Origin: Spizellomyces sp. 'palustris'
Taxonomy: Eukaryota > Chytridiomycota > Chytridiomycetes > Spizellomycetales > Spizellomycetaceae
Length of the DNA: 64,000 nt
Assembly: GCA_006535965.1 (NCBI GenBank)
Contig: QEAR01000011.1
Span: 267,062-331,061 of the forward strand
Direction of reading: 5' to 3'
The notes under the pieces are model-generated. The model saw nothing but the letters and a program-made list of their open reading frames with translations. It was not told where the DNA came from and did no database searches. This document shows positions 45,985-58,768 of this stretch, piece by piece. The first letter of the stretch is position 1. Each line of letters starts with the position of its first letter. A program made the translations under genes and the position numbers.

Positions 45985-48867
45985 TTATTTCCATGGATCG
46001 CGAGCGGCGCGTGGGGGAGTTCGGATGGGGGAGGGCGAATTAGGGCGATGCTTTTTGGGGAACGGACTCTGAGTCGGGGTTTGAGCCCTTTTACCGACAT
46101 CGAGCGTGGGTGACCTCGGGTGTTTTGAATGGTTCTTGATGGGGCTTGGTGAACGGGAACTATCGGTTTTGGCATGTTTGAGGCTGTTACTGGCTGTTAC
46201 TTTGCGCGAACTTTGGAGGGTTGAGGCACACCCGCTTCTTGTCTCATCACTGTTTATGGGCGTCCCGGGAACTGGTGTTATCGAATCAGACTTTGAGGGC
46301 GTGCGGCGGACAAACTCCCGTCTTATTGACAGTGTCTGCTTCAGCGGAGACGGCTCACGAGGGCAATACGGGTAAGCGAACCTCGGGGAGCTGGACCCAA
46401 ATGCCACAGGAAGTGACGCTCTCCTTTCCTCCAAGCACACACCGTGAGATTTGGTCAAAGACCTGTAGTGTGATTTGTACGTGAGCGCCATTCGACCCGT
46501 TGGTGAAGGGGAAGAGAATTTCCTGCTGGGTGTACTGGATTGTTTATCCACGTACTCGCAATCGACCGTAACATGTTTATCAGAATCCCGGACAATGTAC
46601 TCTGAAAAACTGTTCAAATTCAAATCCCCAAGAACTGTACGAGTCGGGTCGAGGGGTGTGAGAATCCGTGAGATAACATCCTTGTTTTCTTTATTCCAAA
46701 ATTCTACGCTTTCATAGCATTCTGGCAGATGTGGAGTAGGGAGGTGTGTGACCATGAAAACATTCACGTTGCTATTGTATTGATTGAATATCTCTTGATC
46801 GCTGTCCTCATCACTGCTGTCGGAAATATCAAAGTCGTGGTGCTTGGGAACATCCGTGTACCGCCGCATATCGTGCCGGCCCATTTTGGTGGTCTTTGGG
46901 TCGGGCTCTTCAACATGTTGTCGTTTTTCCCCCGACGTTGGGCTTTTGGAATCAGGAGAGAATTTGAATTCCACAATGGGACCGGGAGTCGGACTTGATT
47001 CAGGGGCAAAGATCCTTTTGGGAAAAGCACCGGAGGATGATGAGGGAGCGGTCTTATTCCCGCGAATATCTCTCTCCGTGTTAGACCACACTCGCGGACT
47101 CCCCTGATCCGCTTCCTCCGTGTGCTCCTTTTCATCGTTATACCACCTTGCGGGAGACCCTGGTCTCCATCCACGAGGCTTTTTAATGGACCTCGCTACG
47201 ACGCTCGTAGGAGAATCTGGAAGGTGGTCATCTACTGGAGTGTGACAAGACCTAGGGACCATGGGAGTGGGTGGAATGGGTGTGAGCGATGGGTCTCGTA
47301 TTTGGTCAGGAGGGGTCACGACCTCCGCTCTCTCTTTGCCGTGATTCGAGGGTGTGACAGGAGTTCTGGTGCCTTCTAGGACAAACGGGGACGAATCCCC
47401 AGGTGATTCTACGAGGAACGGGTTCTCCGGCCTCGGTGTCATTGTCGAACTGGGTGTGCCAAATGCTGATGTTGGGGGTCTGGGGGGTCGTTGCCTGGAT
47501 GGCGAGACTGGTGTACTACTTGTCGCAGGTGAACAAGCCTTCAACTCGTCAATCAATTTACGTCGTGCCGAGCTCGACACGCTCTTCAACGAAGGAACAA
47601 ACTTTTCCGGGATTGATTTGCCCGAGAATAACATACCCGATTTTTTGGGAGTGCTCCCCGTCCGAGGACGAGGATCAGATGGAAACAGCTTTTTCATAGA
47701 TGCCGAGGTCACTGAGCGAGTCATATTCCCAGTGTTGAAGGGGCTAGCTGCATCCAGGACGGGTGTACGGTTTCTGTGGGGGGTGCGATCAGCATCCCGG
47801 GTGAAGCGGTAGTTTCCAGTGTAACTGCCTGGTGTGCGGAGTCCCATGGTGCCGAATGCATCGGCAAGAGAGGAGCGAGGCGTTGGCCCTCCGGGTGTAG
47901 TAGGGCGAGTGCTCCCGATGCGACGCGATAGAGGCGTCTCGGCGGGTCTGCTGGCTGGAGCTGAGCCAGGGCGAGCGGCGTGTTTGCCGGACTTTTGGAC
48001 ACTGGCAAGGGCCATGCCTCCAAGGATGCGACTTAAATTGGTGCCCGGAGTCTCTTCTACCGTCCTAGTCTCAGTAGTGGGGAGCGTCCGGACGGTCTCT
48101 GTAGCATTGTATGCAGGCTCTGCAGTCCTAGGTGCGATAATGATTTGGCTGGTGCGTGGATGATTCGCCTCAGTTGGACTGATAGGCTTGCAATGTGCCT
48201 CATCGATAGTGCTCTTGTCCTTGTCCTTTGTGGATGTTTTATTGAAAGTTTTTGGACCACCTTTTCGTGTATGCGGTGCGTCTCTTAACATTAAGTCATG
48301 AATATCCCGTTCTTTAATGCAGGATCTGAACCGCACAGGAAGCAGATTAGTTTGTGCGCTTTGAGCCAAATGAACAGACTAGCATGAGATAAAGATAGGC
48401 AAACATGAGATACATACTTGGAACGAGTATTCCTAGCGGGTGTATCCGGCATTGTAGCTTGTGTTGCATCGACAATGCCGGGTGGATTTTTCATATCAGA
48501 GTCACTAGAGACAAGACGTCTCAGAACGTTATCGCCACTTTTCCAAAAGCAAGTTGAAAGCACCTACCATGGCGGCGACGCGGAAGTGCAGCTCCGAGTA
48601 CCTTGATGTGGTGTCGACAGCGCATGGTACTGACCGTCTGTCGTCTCTCGTGGAGGCGAAACCAAGTGCGTCGGACGTGTTCCTAACGCACCAGATGCCC
48701 TGGATGGCTGTCCACTGGCAATAGGGGAAAGCGACTGGCGATGAAGCTGGTCTTGAACTATATAGTTGTCTGGACCTTCCGTGCTGCAATCACAGCCAGG
48801 TTGAGACACTGCGCAAGTCAACAACAGCGACAGTAAACTTACTGTACGGTCTGAGGCCGGGAAGCAT
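45985..48867 (-). CDS. Disordered Ser/Thr-Pro-rich protein, unrecognised
   Basis: No family is recognised. The main exon (about 45985-48350) encodes a protein with dozens of SP and TP dipeptides, many followed by basic residues (TPGGPTPR, SPTSVVARSIKKPR, RTPSKSDSITPVPGTP, SPSPIKNHSKHPRSP, SPSPIRTPPR), which look like CDK or proline-directed kinase sites. The C-terminus is strongly basic (KKHRPNSPSPIRTPPRAARD). The only region with regular order is near 46490-46760 (HLPECYESVEFWNKENKDVI), which includes a KEN tripeptide. Upstream short exons give MLPGLRPY and SQPGCDCSTEGPDNYIVQDQ (48560-48867) and MKNPPGIVDATQATMPDTPA (48420-48510). About 900 residues. A cell-cycle or spindle role is a guess from composition. 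Confidence 0.6.
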
Positions 48868-50272
48868 TTTCCTTCCTTAAACTTGCGTTGGCTTTGGCGT
48901 CCCAGCGCCTGCCAGAGCCAAGCATATCGTCAAGGCAACGGACGGAAACGCGAGGTTGCAGCTACGACGACAAGGTCGCCAATCGGTTGTCAGAAGCGCG
49001 TATAGGATAAGCGTGCAAAACGCGCTGCTAAGCGGCTGCGTTGAACGCGTCTCGAGAAAGGGCGAAAGCTGCGTTTACGTTTTTTTGCTATAAAGCTGGA
49101 CGGTCCTCCAACAAACTTAAAAAAATGACAAGCTACTAACAAGGAGAAGGGTTGGGGAGGGAGGCGTCGGGGCTGAAGAGGGTTCGACTTTTTATGCGAG
49201 AAATCCCAGAGGGGAATGAAGACAACGATTTAATAAAACAGGGCGGAAAGCCACAGGAACAAATGAAATCACCACCCTCATGAACCGGCAATTGGAATTC
49301 GTGCAATCCAGAAAGCAAAGGGGAAAACAGCATCGTGACTCGACGTCAAATGATGAATCTGCCTTCATTCCATTCTAAGACTGGTTTGCTTTTGCCCTCC
49401 TCGTCATTAGAATGGCGAATTTTGTGGTCAAGAGGTCAGAGAAGCTTTTCACATATTCATTTACCGGGATCATGTCGCCTGACCCTTGAGGAGTCGACCG
49501 GCGTTTTCAGCCCTTTTCTGGGAATGATGAATGGCGGGTGTCCCTGGTAGAGAACGTTTTGGTTGCGCGCCATATTCGACCTCCCCTGCCAGTCGCGACG
49601 CGATTTTAATTCATTCGGACATTCGGACAAATTGGGATTATCCCCATGGCGGAGTTGGAAATTACACCACTTTTAATGCGCTGAAGGGACCTGGCTCAAG
49701 GGGTTACCCCCCCCATTGAAAACAATGGTCGCCAGCTGGTAGGTATCCTTTTCCAATATGCTCACTGGTAAATGTGTGTTACGCCCCGTCCCAACGCTGG
49801 GTCATAAGGGTTAACATTGTTCGTGAAATATCTTTCGGAAAGATAAATGGCAACAGGATCAGGGTAGGGTTACGGTCACTCCAATTTCTTTTGGAAATGA
49901 TCACTATAGTCATCCCGGTACCCAGAGTTTATACGGACTTGTACCTCGCAGGTGCTACAATGGCCGAGCTACTTTATTAATACAGGGCCTCAATTGGGGA
50001 GACGTCTCAGCAATGTTCAACCCAATAAGTTACAGTCGGCCATTCAGATTGGATACTGCTGTTTGTATTGTGCCCTAACATACTTTCCAAGAAAGACTCC
50101 TTAAACCAAGCGTTAATCTACAGAGACTACTTAACAAATCATACGTGTACATATCCCGCCATTTGAGGCCGCCTAACCCAAGAACAAGATACCGTATTCA
50201 GAAGCGACCAACTAAATACAAAAGGCACCGATGAGCACCGATCTTGTTCGTTCACTGAAGGGTATACCTTCG
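48868..50272. other. 1.4-kb intergenic region
   Basis: It lies between the start of the S/T-P-rich gene and the 3' end of the zinc-finger gene. A short tandem ATTCGGAC-ATTCGGAC occurs near 49613-49628, and homopolymer C near 49710-49717. Short ORFs show no family resemblance. Confidence 0.35.
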
Positions 50273-52126
50273 TCACATGTGATGTGCAGAGTACAGACGG
50301 TCCAAACCAGAGGGAGGTCGTGTTGACTCTGGTTTGTACAGTTGGTAGACATATGTTGGAGGGGCGAACGTGGGGTCGAGGGGCGGGAGAGGTATGGCGG
50401 TTGTACTTGACGATGGTACGTTGTGTGTACTACTATGTGTTGGTGCTGCTACATGTGATTGAGATGGCTTGATATTGCTGGGTGAGTGGTACGATGTGTA
50501 TGGTACCGGGGAGGTTGCATCGAACTTTGCATGTCGCTGGGTGTACGACATTTGAGGTGAGGTCTTGTCCATCATGTTGGATGCTCGAGAGTATGGTGAG
50601 TCACGTTCAAAGGTGGGTGGACCTTTACTAGATCCATCGCCGGCTAACTCCCGACACAGGGAACTACTGACAGCGTCCCCGGGACCATCCGCTGGCCATG
50701 AGATGGTATTAGCATCCAAATCTTCCTCATGATTGTGACCGCCCATGGCATTACCGCATCCGCGTTTGACATGTCTCCGCAGGGCATCGCTCCGAGCAAA
50801 TTTCTTCCCGCATACGTCACAGGCATGCGGTTTACCCTCATCGTTACTGTGTAAACTGCGCATGTGACGTCGAAGATCGTGGTTGCGGCGAAACTGAGCG
50901 GTGCAGTGTGGGCAGGTGAAGGTGCGTGGGGCATGGCATTTGGAATGCGACTTGAGAGAATGCGCCTTTTTGAACGTTTTTGGGCCTGCGATATCATATT
51001 TTCGCATGAGTGGAATGCCTCATATCTGGTTGAATAGCAGTAGAAGGTGGAAGGACTTACATCCCGGATGAATACAGTGGAAAATGCTTGAAAGGGTTGA
51101 TGCACTGGATGGCTGTTCATTTTGAAGGTCGCCCACAGGCCCATAATCGCTTTGTCTGCCCAGGGTCATGCTAGCCGTGCCAGCAGAATCCGCCTCGGTT
51201 CTCCCAAATCCAGAACTGGTGCGTACGTGACTTCCCCCCGCCCACTTTGCAGATGGCTCTCCACTGAATCTTCGATTTCCGACGCTCTGTGGGGGAGAGG
51301 GCACCTGAATCTGCTGTGTCCGTCCATCGAACTGCCGCGGTGTCGTCAAAGGAGGCAGATAGACTTTATCACTCGTCTCGATTCCACCGAGCTCCAATCC
51401 CTTTCCAAAAGATTGCACTTTTCCCGATGGCGCACAACTGTAGTCGTACCGACTATATATATTGGGTGGTCGAGGATCTTGCCCAAAAGAAGTCAACTGC
51501 CTATTTGTGTCTGAAGTTGTACCAGATGGGACAGGAGGAGAATAGGCAGGTAGTGCTGGAGGATAGTTGTATCTTTCAGCTGCTGGCGGGAAAGCAAGCA
51601 GATCGTATGTCCCGCCACAATGTGATCTGTTATAGGCTTCACTGGTTGTGGTGGACATTGGAGGAGCAGACGAGTCGGTATTTTGCGTCGACGACGATTT
51701 GGAGTATAGAGGGTAAACAGAAGGTATCGCTTCGTATGAGGAAACAAATGACGAGGGTACGCTTTTGGCCTTGGAATACACCCCAGGATCGAACGAAGGA
51801 AGCGACGACGAAGTTGTTGGATCTAACGAGTTTGACACCTCCAATGGTGAAATATTGACGGCTCCTCTTGGAAGAGACGAAGACGATGATGTGGACGATA
51901 GCGATGAAGATCTACTCTGAGACGAGAAGGGAACAGTTGACGCGTACTCGAGCGACTGCGGAGCCATGGCAGAAGGCTCCAATTTGAGATCGCCGGTTGG
52001 CTGAAGAGAGATGTGTGCTTGTTCTTGACTGGAAGAGGCTGCTTGATTCGAGCTTTGTGAAATGGAGACCCCATATTCCAGGTTCTGAGGACAGTAAGGA
52101 GAAGCATTCTGGTATGTTGTGTGCAT
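50273..52126 (-). CDS. C2H2 zinc-finger transcription factor
   Basis: A Ser/Gln/Pro-rich N-terminal half (MHTTYQNASPYCPQNLEYGV ... ) likely acts in activation. It is followed by three consecutive C2H2-type fingers: FHCIHPG-C-PKTFKKAHSLKSHSKCH, TFTCPHCTAQFRRNHDLRRH and HACDVCGKKFARSDALRRHV. The third ends KRGC in place of the last His (C2HC). The order RNHDL-RRH / KKFARSDALRRH resembles the fungal Crz1/Azf1 class, but I cannot assign an orthologue. One intron (50986-51060, 75 nt) splits the second Cys codon of finger 1. The C-terminus is Pro/Ser-rich and ends LDRLYSAHHM. About 590 residues. An unusually long 1.6-kb upstream region precedes it. Confidence 0.85.
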
Positions 52127-53713
52127 CGCCAGGCTGGTGCCCCCTCGTCAGTAGAAATGGATACGTAAAGGGTAGGAAGAACAGCACCGATCGGTTCGTT
52201 TGGGAAAACAAAAAAGAGTGAACAAAAAGGATCCTGTTAGGTAAAAAGAAAATGGAGGGAATTTGAATGGGGGACACACAGCAATGCTACTTTTGTGCCC
52301 ATTGCTCGAGACCCGACCGTCCCCCCAACCCCCCCACTGGAGGGAGCAGTTTGCACAAAACTGATGGGACTTCAAGGGCAATTTTGGGCATACATGCAGA
52401 CGCAGTCCAAGAGACGAACGAGAGGGACCTCAGAAGGTCAGACTCACCCAACGAGATAGGAGCCTAGTGGCATCCGCAAAAAAAAATACCTCGCGAGGCC
52501 GAACCCCCTCCCTCCAACTCGTTTATGGTTTTCCTTTGAATCTGGTTTTTTTTTGGTAACCAGGTCTTTGAAAAGGAAAAAAAAAAAATCAAGAGATTGA
52601 ACGTCAATGCAAGAATGATCAAAGTTAAAATAACTAGTAAAACGCAGGACCGAGGTCGATCCCTTGTTTTTGACACCTCCTTCTTATCCTTAAATCTTTG
52701 TTTCCCGTCTTTCTGGACTCACTCAGCAACAAATACAACAAAAATACAAAGTCGACGTAGAATCAGGAAAGTACTCCCTCCTGAATCGGCACATCCCCCA
52801 TCCTTTTGTCATTCCAAATTATTTCCAACTTTGTCATTGTTGGGCGTTTGGCCAGACTCACCCCCAGCTCCCTTTTATTTCCAAAAGACCCTTTTCCAAA
52901 AAATAAATTTTCTCGACAATTAGAATCAAGCCGCAGCTAGAACCCAATTTCCAACATTCGTCTCCCACCCAAACCTCCGTCCTCCGACTCATCTGCACAA
53001 CGGAAAACGCAGCTCCAAAGGCCCTCCGGTGACCGGAACTTCGCCCTTCTTGTTACGTCATCAAAGATATAATCACGTGGACAGATTACATAAGATGCGC
53101 GGTCGCGAAGGGTTTTCAAGAGTTATTCGCGTCAGGGCGGGATCTTTTTTGACGTTGGTTTCTGTCGCAGTGCATCATCGTTCAGGTGCTTGTCCCTGGT
53201 TTTTTTTTTTAGTTGCCAAAGCATCATCTCTTCGCTGGGGGCAATGCTGCAGGCGCAATAAATACCCGATGGTTGGTCTTTGGGATCTGGGATCCAGTTT
53301 AATAGGCAGTGCTGTATCATCAGGGCTTTGTTGATGCATCTAAACACGCCACCAGACCTATTACGCCTGACTGACTGGTATGAAAAGATGCAATAGGTGA
53401 TGAGGTGAGAGAGGATCACGGGAATCTGCCAGCCTTTCCTCACGGGTTGCAAAACGGGGGCCTCGATGACATGTCAATTTAACATGGTCTTGTGTGTTTC
53501 GAACGCTACCTGATCTCAGGACCGTGTTCCGCAAAGTAATATGTTTTTCGCAAAATAACATGTTATTCAAAGCATCAAAATATTTGAAAAGATAGGCTGT
53601 ATTTGATATTTACAAGAACTAGAGCAAAACTGTATATGACAAACAAATGCTGACTGCATATGAACAAAAAAAAAAGAAAACAATGCTGCGACCATCGCAC
53701 ACATATCAACCTC
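52127..53713. promoter_or_regulatory. 1.6-kb upstream region of the zinc-finger gene
   Basis: Among the longest gene-free stretches in the window. It has A-runs (about 52579-52590), T-runs (53199-53210) and C-runs (about 52321-52338). Two perfect palindromes lie near the right end: TGACATGTCA (53468-53477) and AATAACATGTTATT (53554-53567), the latter 150 bp past the stop of the next gene. Likely a long promoter plus the neighbour's 3' end. Confidence 0.4.
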
Positions 53714-56700
53714 TTAGAACTCTGTTCCTTCGTTCGCCAAACTCCTTTTTGAGCTCCTCTTCCACAACCGTGTGCTCTTAACCCCTTCAATAACTGTATC
53801 TTTGCTCCACTCCAAGGTCCTCGTCAGTTTGTTCCCCGGCAGCCTTGAATCCTCTCGAGTAGATTCCGACTTTTTACCTCCTTTCTCGCTCGTGTTGCTC
53901 ACATTGGAAGTAGACGCAGCGCCAAGTGTGAAAAGTTTTTTGGAAGTTTGGTCTTTTTCTCCTGTGCTTTCCTCAGTTTCGCCTGGAGAGTTTGGCTGCA
54001 AAAGTTCGATTTCAAGGTCTTCGCCTTCCCGGGGGGCATCAATCCATCGCCGTCCGGGGCGAAAGACTGCTGTAAAGTAAAGTTCCGGCGATGTGACTGA
54101 AGATAGCGAATCAAAGTCGGGTGAGTGGATGGAGGAAGAGTCCGTCTCGTCCATGGAGAAGGAAGCGGTGGAGGATGCATCTGAATCATCGTCAATCATG
54201 ACTTGGCCGGGATCGCCTTCGCTGTCTGTGTCGGGAGATTGAGATGGGGACATTTTACCATCTGCTGCTGGGGCAAGACCTTTGTCATCGAGACCTTCAT
54301 GGGGATCCGATGAAGCAATGCCAGTGCCCTCTTCTTTGTTTCCACTAATGTCCGTTGCAAGCCCCTGTTTGACAGCTTCCTCTCCCTGCGGAACGTATTT
54401 GGACTCTTTCTGGTTTTCCTGTGCCAGTACAGTCTTGTCGGTGGTTCCCATATGATCTTCAAGATCCAAATCCGGCTTTCCTTTACCCCTCCGCCATTTT
54501 TTCAAAGCAAGAACAACTTCACGTTCCTCATTGTCTACAAGGTCTTGCAGATACATTTTTCCAATGGCGAGAACCTTATCGCGGAATCCAAACATGCCTT
54601 TTTGGTGTACTTCAAAGCGGAGGGAAGATTGGTATCGAGATTTGACTTTGATGTTGAAGGTTTCATCGTACGTTGGTGCAAAGGTTGCTTCCCTGCTGAT
54701 GTGGGTGGTGACCTTGTTGGGTGTGGTGAGTGGGGAACGGATTTTGATACAAATGTGGGGTGGAGGTGTGTCCGCTGTAGGAAAAAAAAAACACTATAAG
54801 CCGATAATCCATGCATGCCAGACAGTAAGCAGTTGACTTACACTTCGTCACAGCATCCAATCCGCGAATGCCCAGCTGCTTAATCTCCAACTCTCCAACG
54901 CCAAAGCCCTTCATATTCCTCTCTTCTTGCAGCTTCACGCTCCTGAACGCCATACTCATCCTAACCTTTCCAAATCCAATACCGCCTTTCAAGTCATACC
55001 AAGAAGAAGCAACCATATCATCCGTCTTCTTAAACACGTCCGCCAAACAAAGCACAACAACGCCAATGACGGGATCATGTTCGTGTTGCCGGGCGTCTTT
55101 AACGACAAGGCGGAAGACAGCGCTTGTCCAGTCTCGGATAAAGAATTCATTGCTGCCTGCCCACACTGGGGACGGGTTGTGGTACTTGATTCGAGTCGAA
55201 AAAGCGCGTTGGTCATTCACGTAGGCCTGAAGTTGAGTGTGAGTTGAATCTGCTTGGGGAACGGAAGCAAAAAAAAATCCATAAGGAACTTACATGGACG
55301 TAAGGGGATGGATAGACACCGTCCCGGTCTTTGGGTCGGAGGATCAGATCCAGAGCTTGGTGCACTTGGACTGCGAGGATACCCGACGCTGGAGTGCAAT
55401 GTATCTAGATGAGTTTCACGTTCACCCAACCTCAAGGTCACAAAATTGGTACTAACTGTATTTCTGTGCATCTTCTTTCCTGTTCTTGGCATCCATCTTG
55501 GGATAGAACCCAACCTGAAAGTTCAGCTTTCCATTTCTAGCCAGCTTTTCCTCTTTATCTTTCCCTTCTTCCGTTGTATTTTTCCTAAGGAGAGTCTTCC
55601 ATCTACATTGAAGAAATCCCAAAAATGAGCATATTCAATGTTTACAATAACGATTAGAAAATACCGCATGTCGGGAGACGTACCCATCAAACACAACCCC
55701 GTCAGAATCCACAACCTCTTCCGTGCGAATGTCAAACTGGCCCAGCACATCGTTCCTGCTCATAGCATCGAAATCCCAAACTTTGACACTAAGCGGGAAA
55801 CCATTCTTGACATCGTCCTCGGTGATGACAGCATAGTGGGTTTCGTTCCAAACCGGGTGACGATCTTTGGGGATGATACGAGTGCGGGCTAAAAAGTGTG
55901 ACGAGTTCCCGAAAGAGAGAGTGGCGTACGGGTCGGAAGCGCCCGTCCAGTCTGCCGCACGGAGGTGTTTGGCCGCGCGGAAAACTATTTTGACTACACC
56001 GATTGCACGGGTATCGGCTATGGCTGCGTCCCCTAGCAAAAGACGATCGAGTTCGAGGGCCATCACTTTGGGGCTAACGAGCATGTCTTGGATCTAACAT
56101 CGGGATCATCGCTGTTAATGCGATAGTCCCCAGAAATGGAGAGCACCACTGCCTCAAACTTACCGTCTGATCCAAAACGGTCATGATAAACTGCGAAATT
56201 AGCGGCATCTAGACAACAAACAGCAGTGTTAAAAGATCAGCCCCATCCCGGAAAAAAAACCAACCTCAACCTACGTTCATAATGTTCCCCATTTTCAACG
56301 GCCGAATCGAAAAGTCCAGCTGTGGTTTGTTCAACAATGTGAATTTCAACGTCTTTGCAAATGGTGCTTTGCTCGTCATCTTCAACCAGACTCGGATCTG
56401 AGCTTCGAATCCAGCTTCTTCGACCATAATGGGAACCGTGACGGACCCAAGTTTTGGGTGGCCGAGGTGGATTTCGACCAGGATGTGCGTGTTTAGGCGA
56501 GTTCGCGAGGCGATCTCTTGCGGGGACGGGTGCATGGCTACGGTGAGATCCATCAACTGGTAAACAGTGATATGTTGTCAGCCATACTTGGAATAATGTT
56601 TTCTGTAGAAGACTGTTTGAAGACTTACGATTGCATCTTCACCACTAGCTTGGGGGTACACCTGCAAGCTCGTAATTCTGGGCGCCCGAGGTCCAAGTTC

Positions 56701-58218
56701 AAAATCCGCAATGCGGATACGAGTCTGTAAAAGCCAAACAAGTCAGTCATTGTTATCGACAGGTGAGATAGTTATAATACATACAATAAAAGATGGGGCT
56801 TGAGCAACAAATTGGTCCTCAAGGGTATCAATCGCAGCAGTAAACAACGCAGGATCGATGATCGGCCACAATTGCGCTAGGAAAAAGTTGACCCATTCGG
56901 CTGTCTCTACATTATCACCCAGCTAAGCAAAACTATCATTTTAATATTCAGACCCTAGTGGCCATTTTGCACGATAACTCACATGCAATGTCGTTTCGTT
57001 CCGCTTCCTCTCAAAATCTACAGCACGGGACATGGTTGTTCGAATCTTGATAACGTAGAGCGCTAGACAAACGCCTGCCATGAACGTCCAAATCCAGCTC
57101 CAACCCCATGTGCCAATCAACCAGCCGGCTAGACCCATTCCTGTTACGCCAGCAATGTTTATGAACCTGTAAAAATCAAAAGGTCATAAATCCAGGGTAT
57201 CGCCCGCAACCTTCAAGCTACAAGGCACCTACGGGTCAAACGTCATCAGGAACTGTGCAAGGCCGGGTAAAATCTTTTCTTGCATCTCTTTGTGGCTCCT
57301 GGAAGCACTTCTGTAAGTTCCGGAAAGCGATTCTTGTGTCGGGGTAGGATTCTCCTTTGTCCCCGGTATACCCGATATGGGCGATTCGAGAATTTTGAAT
57401 TTCTCCTGTAATGCTGCCGCTCTGGAAAATGCATAAGGTATTTGCGAAGCTTCGGTTTGTAATTTGGCTTCAGCCGGGTGGACTCCTGGTGCTGTCGTTG
57501 CGCTGGCTAGATCAGATTCGGACTCGGGGGGTGGAGGGAGAGAGGTGTCCCGTTCGACTTGCGTCAAGTGGACTTTTTCACCAGGTACGCTGTGTTCTGA
57601 TGTTTGTGATTCGGCCAGCGTGCTTTGATCTGGTGAGGCGGGTGCATTCATGTTTGTGGATCCAGTGTCACTCCTCGCTCCACTGGGAGGAATATCCACA
57701 GGCGGTGCCTCATGCACCCTTGTAACAGATGCAGGAGAGGGTGTTGACTGCTCTGCCTCCAGACCTTCCATACTAGGGATGCGTTCAACGGTCGCAGCGC
57801 CATCAGGATGGATCTCGACGATAGGGACAGTGGGATCCTTTGTATCATCCGTTGCAAATAACTTTGTTAGATTCTCAACCGCCTCATTAGGAGGTGCAAC
57901 AGGATCCCCGACTCCTGTATTTGGCAGAATTCCGGGATCAATAACACTGGGCACATTTGCGAGCGGTCAAGTTTGCCCACCCTCTGTGTACGCACCTTGT
58001 AATGTTGCACCCGCCAGTTTTTTGGGGATCCCTTCCCGTTCGATATGACCTCCTTCTGCTTCTGCCGCCTTTTGGCTCAGCCCATCCACGGTCACCGTGG
58101 GAGGTGGGATGTGCTCCTCGCCCTCCAGCAGAATGCCCTTTGATGCTGACTGCGGCGGTGCGTCAGGAGGATTGAGGATTGGATCAGGACCATACAGAGG
58201 GTTGTAGAATGCGCTCAT
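53714..58218 (-). CDS. SMP and C2 domain membrane protein (Mug190/extended-synaptotagmin-like)
   Basis: Probable ER-anchored lipid-transfer tether at ER-plasma membrane contact sites. Order: a disordered acidic N-terminus (MSAFYNPLYGPDPILNPPDA ... ), a membrane hairpin (AGVTGMGLAGWLIGTWGWSW and IWTFMAGVCLALYVI), then an SMP domain (ETAEWVNFFLAQLWPIIDPA, FELGPRAPRITSLQVYP, MDLTVAMHPSPQ, HLGHPKLGSVTVPIMVEEAG, PLISQFIMTVLDQTV). Next is a C2 domain with a full set of acidic Ca2+ ligands (AADWTGASDPYATL and VWDFDAMSRNDVLGQFDI), and two weaker C2 domains (GILAVQVHQALDLI ... and LEIKQLGIRGLDAV ...). The C-terminal tail is acidic/Ser-rich and then basic. About ten introns; around 1,250 residues. The short first intron (45 nt, GTACAC...CCCAG) joins LQGA|VIDPG. 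Family: fission yeast Mug190. Confidence 0.85.
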
Positions 58219-58768
58219 CTATCTACTGGCTCTGGAATGTGCAAGAATAGGACTGTTTGGAAGATTATTTCTGTGCAAAAACACAAGAAATCCGTTTGCA
58301 AAAAGAATAGTGTGCAATGGATGAGTAGAGTAAAACAACAGCCAAATGTAATCTTTATAGCCCAAAGCCCCCCTCCTTCATGACATCAGAGTTAAGTCAA
58401 GGCGTCTCAACAAACACTGCGGATGTGCCCCCCCCCCTCTTCCTTCCTTTCGATCCAAACCCAACTTTGTCCTAAAAAGCCCTTCTTGTTTCGATCGTCA
58501 TGATTTTTGTTTTGCGTGTTTCCATTTTCTTTATTCGTACGTTGCGCTAATTACCAACCTAGCTAATAACCAAATCACAACCAACACTGTAATAAATAAA
58601 ACACTTGTAAAAAAAAAAACGCATCATTCAGCCCAAGATAAGGTTTGGAACACTTGCTTAGTTTTTTACGTCATATTGACATATATCACGTGGCTACGCG
58701 CGAATCATCACGATTACATAATCAACCGCTGATCTATCGCTCCTCCAAAAATATCTAGTTGATTTTTT
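58219..58768. other. Intergenic region between the SMP/C2 gene and the NmrA-like gene
   Basis: 550 bp with a C-run (about 58429-58437), an A-run (58610-58619) and a CACGTG E-box at about 58687-58692. It serves as the SMP/C2 gene promoter and the 3' flank of the next gene. No further gene. Confidence 0.35.
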
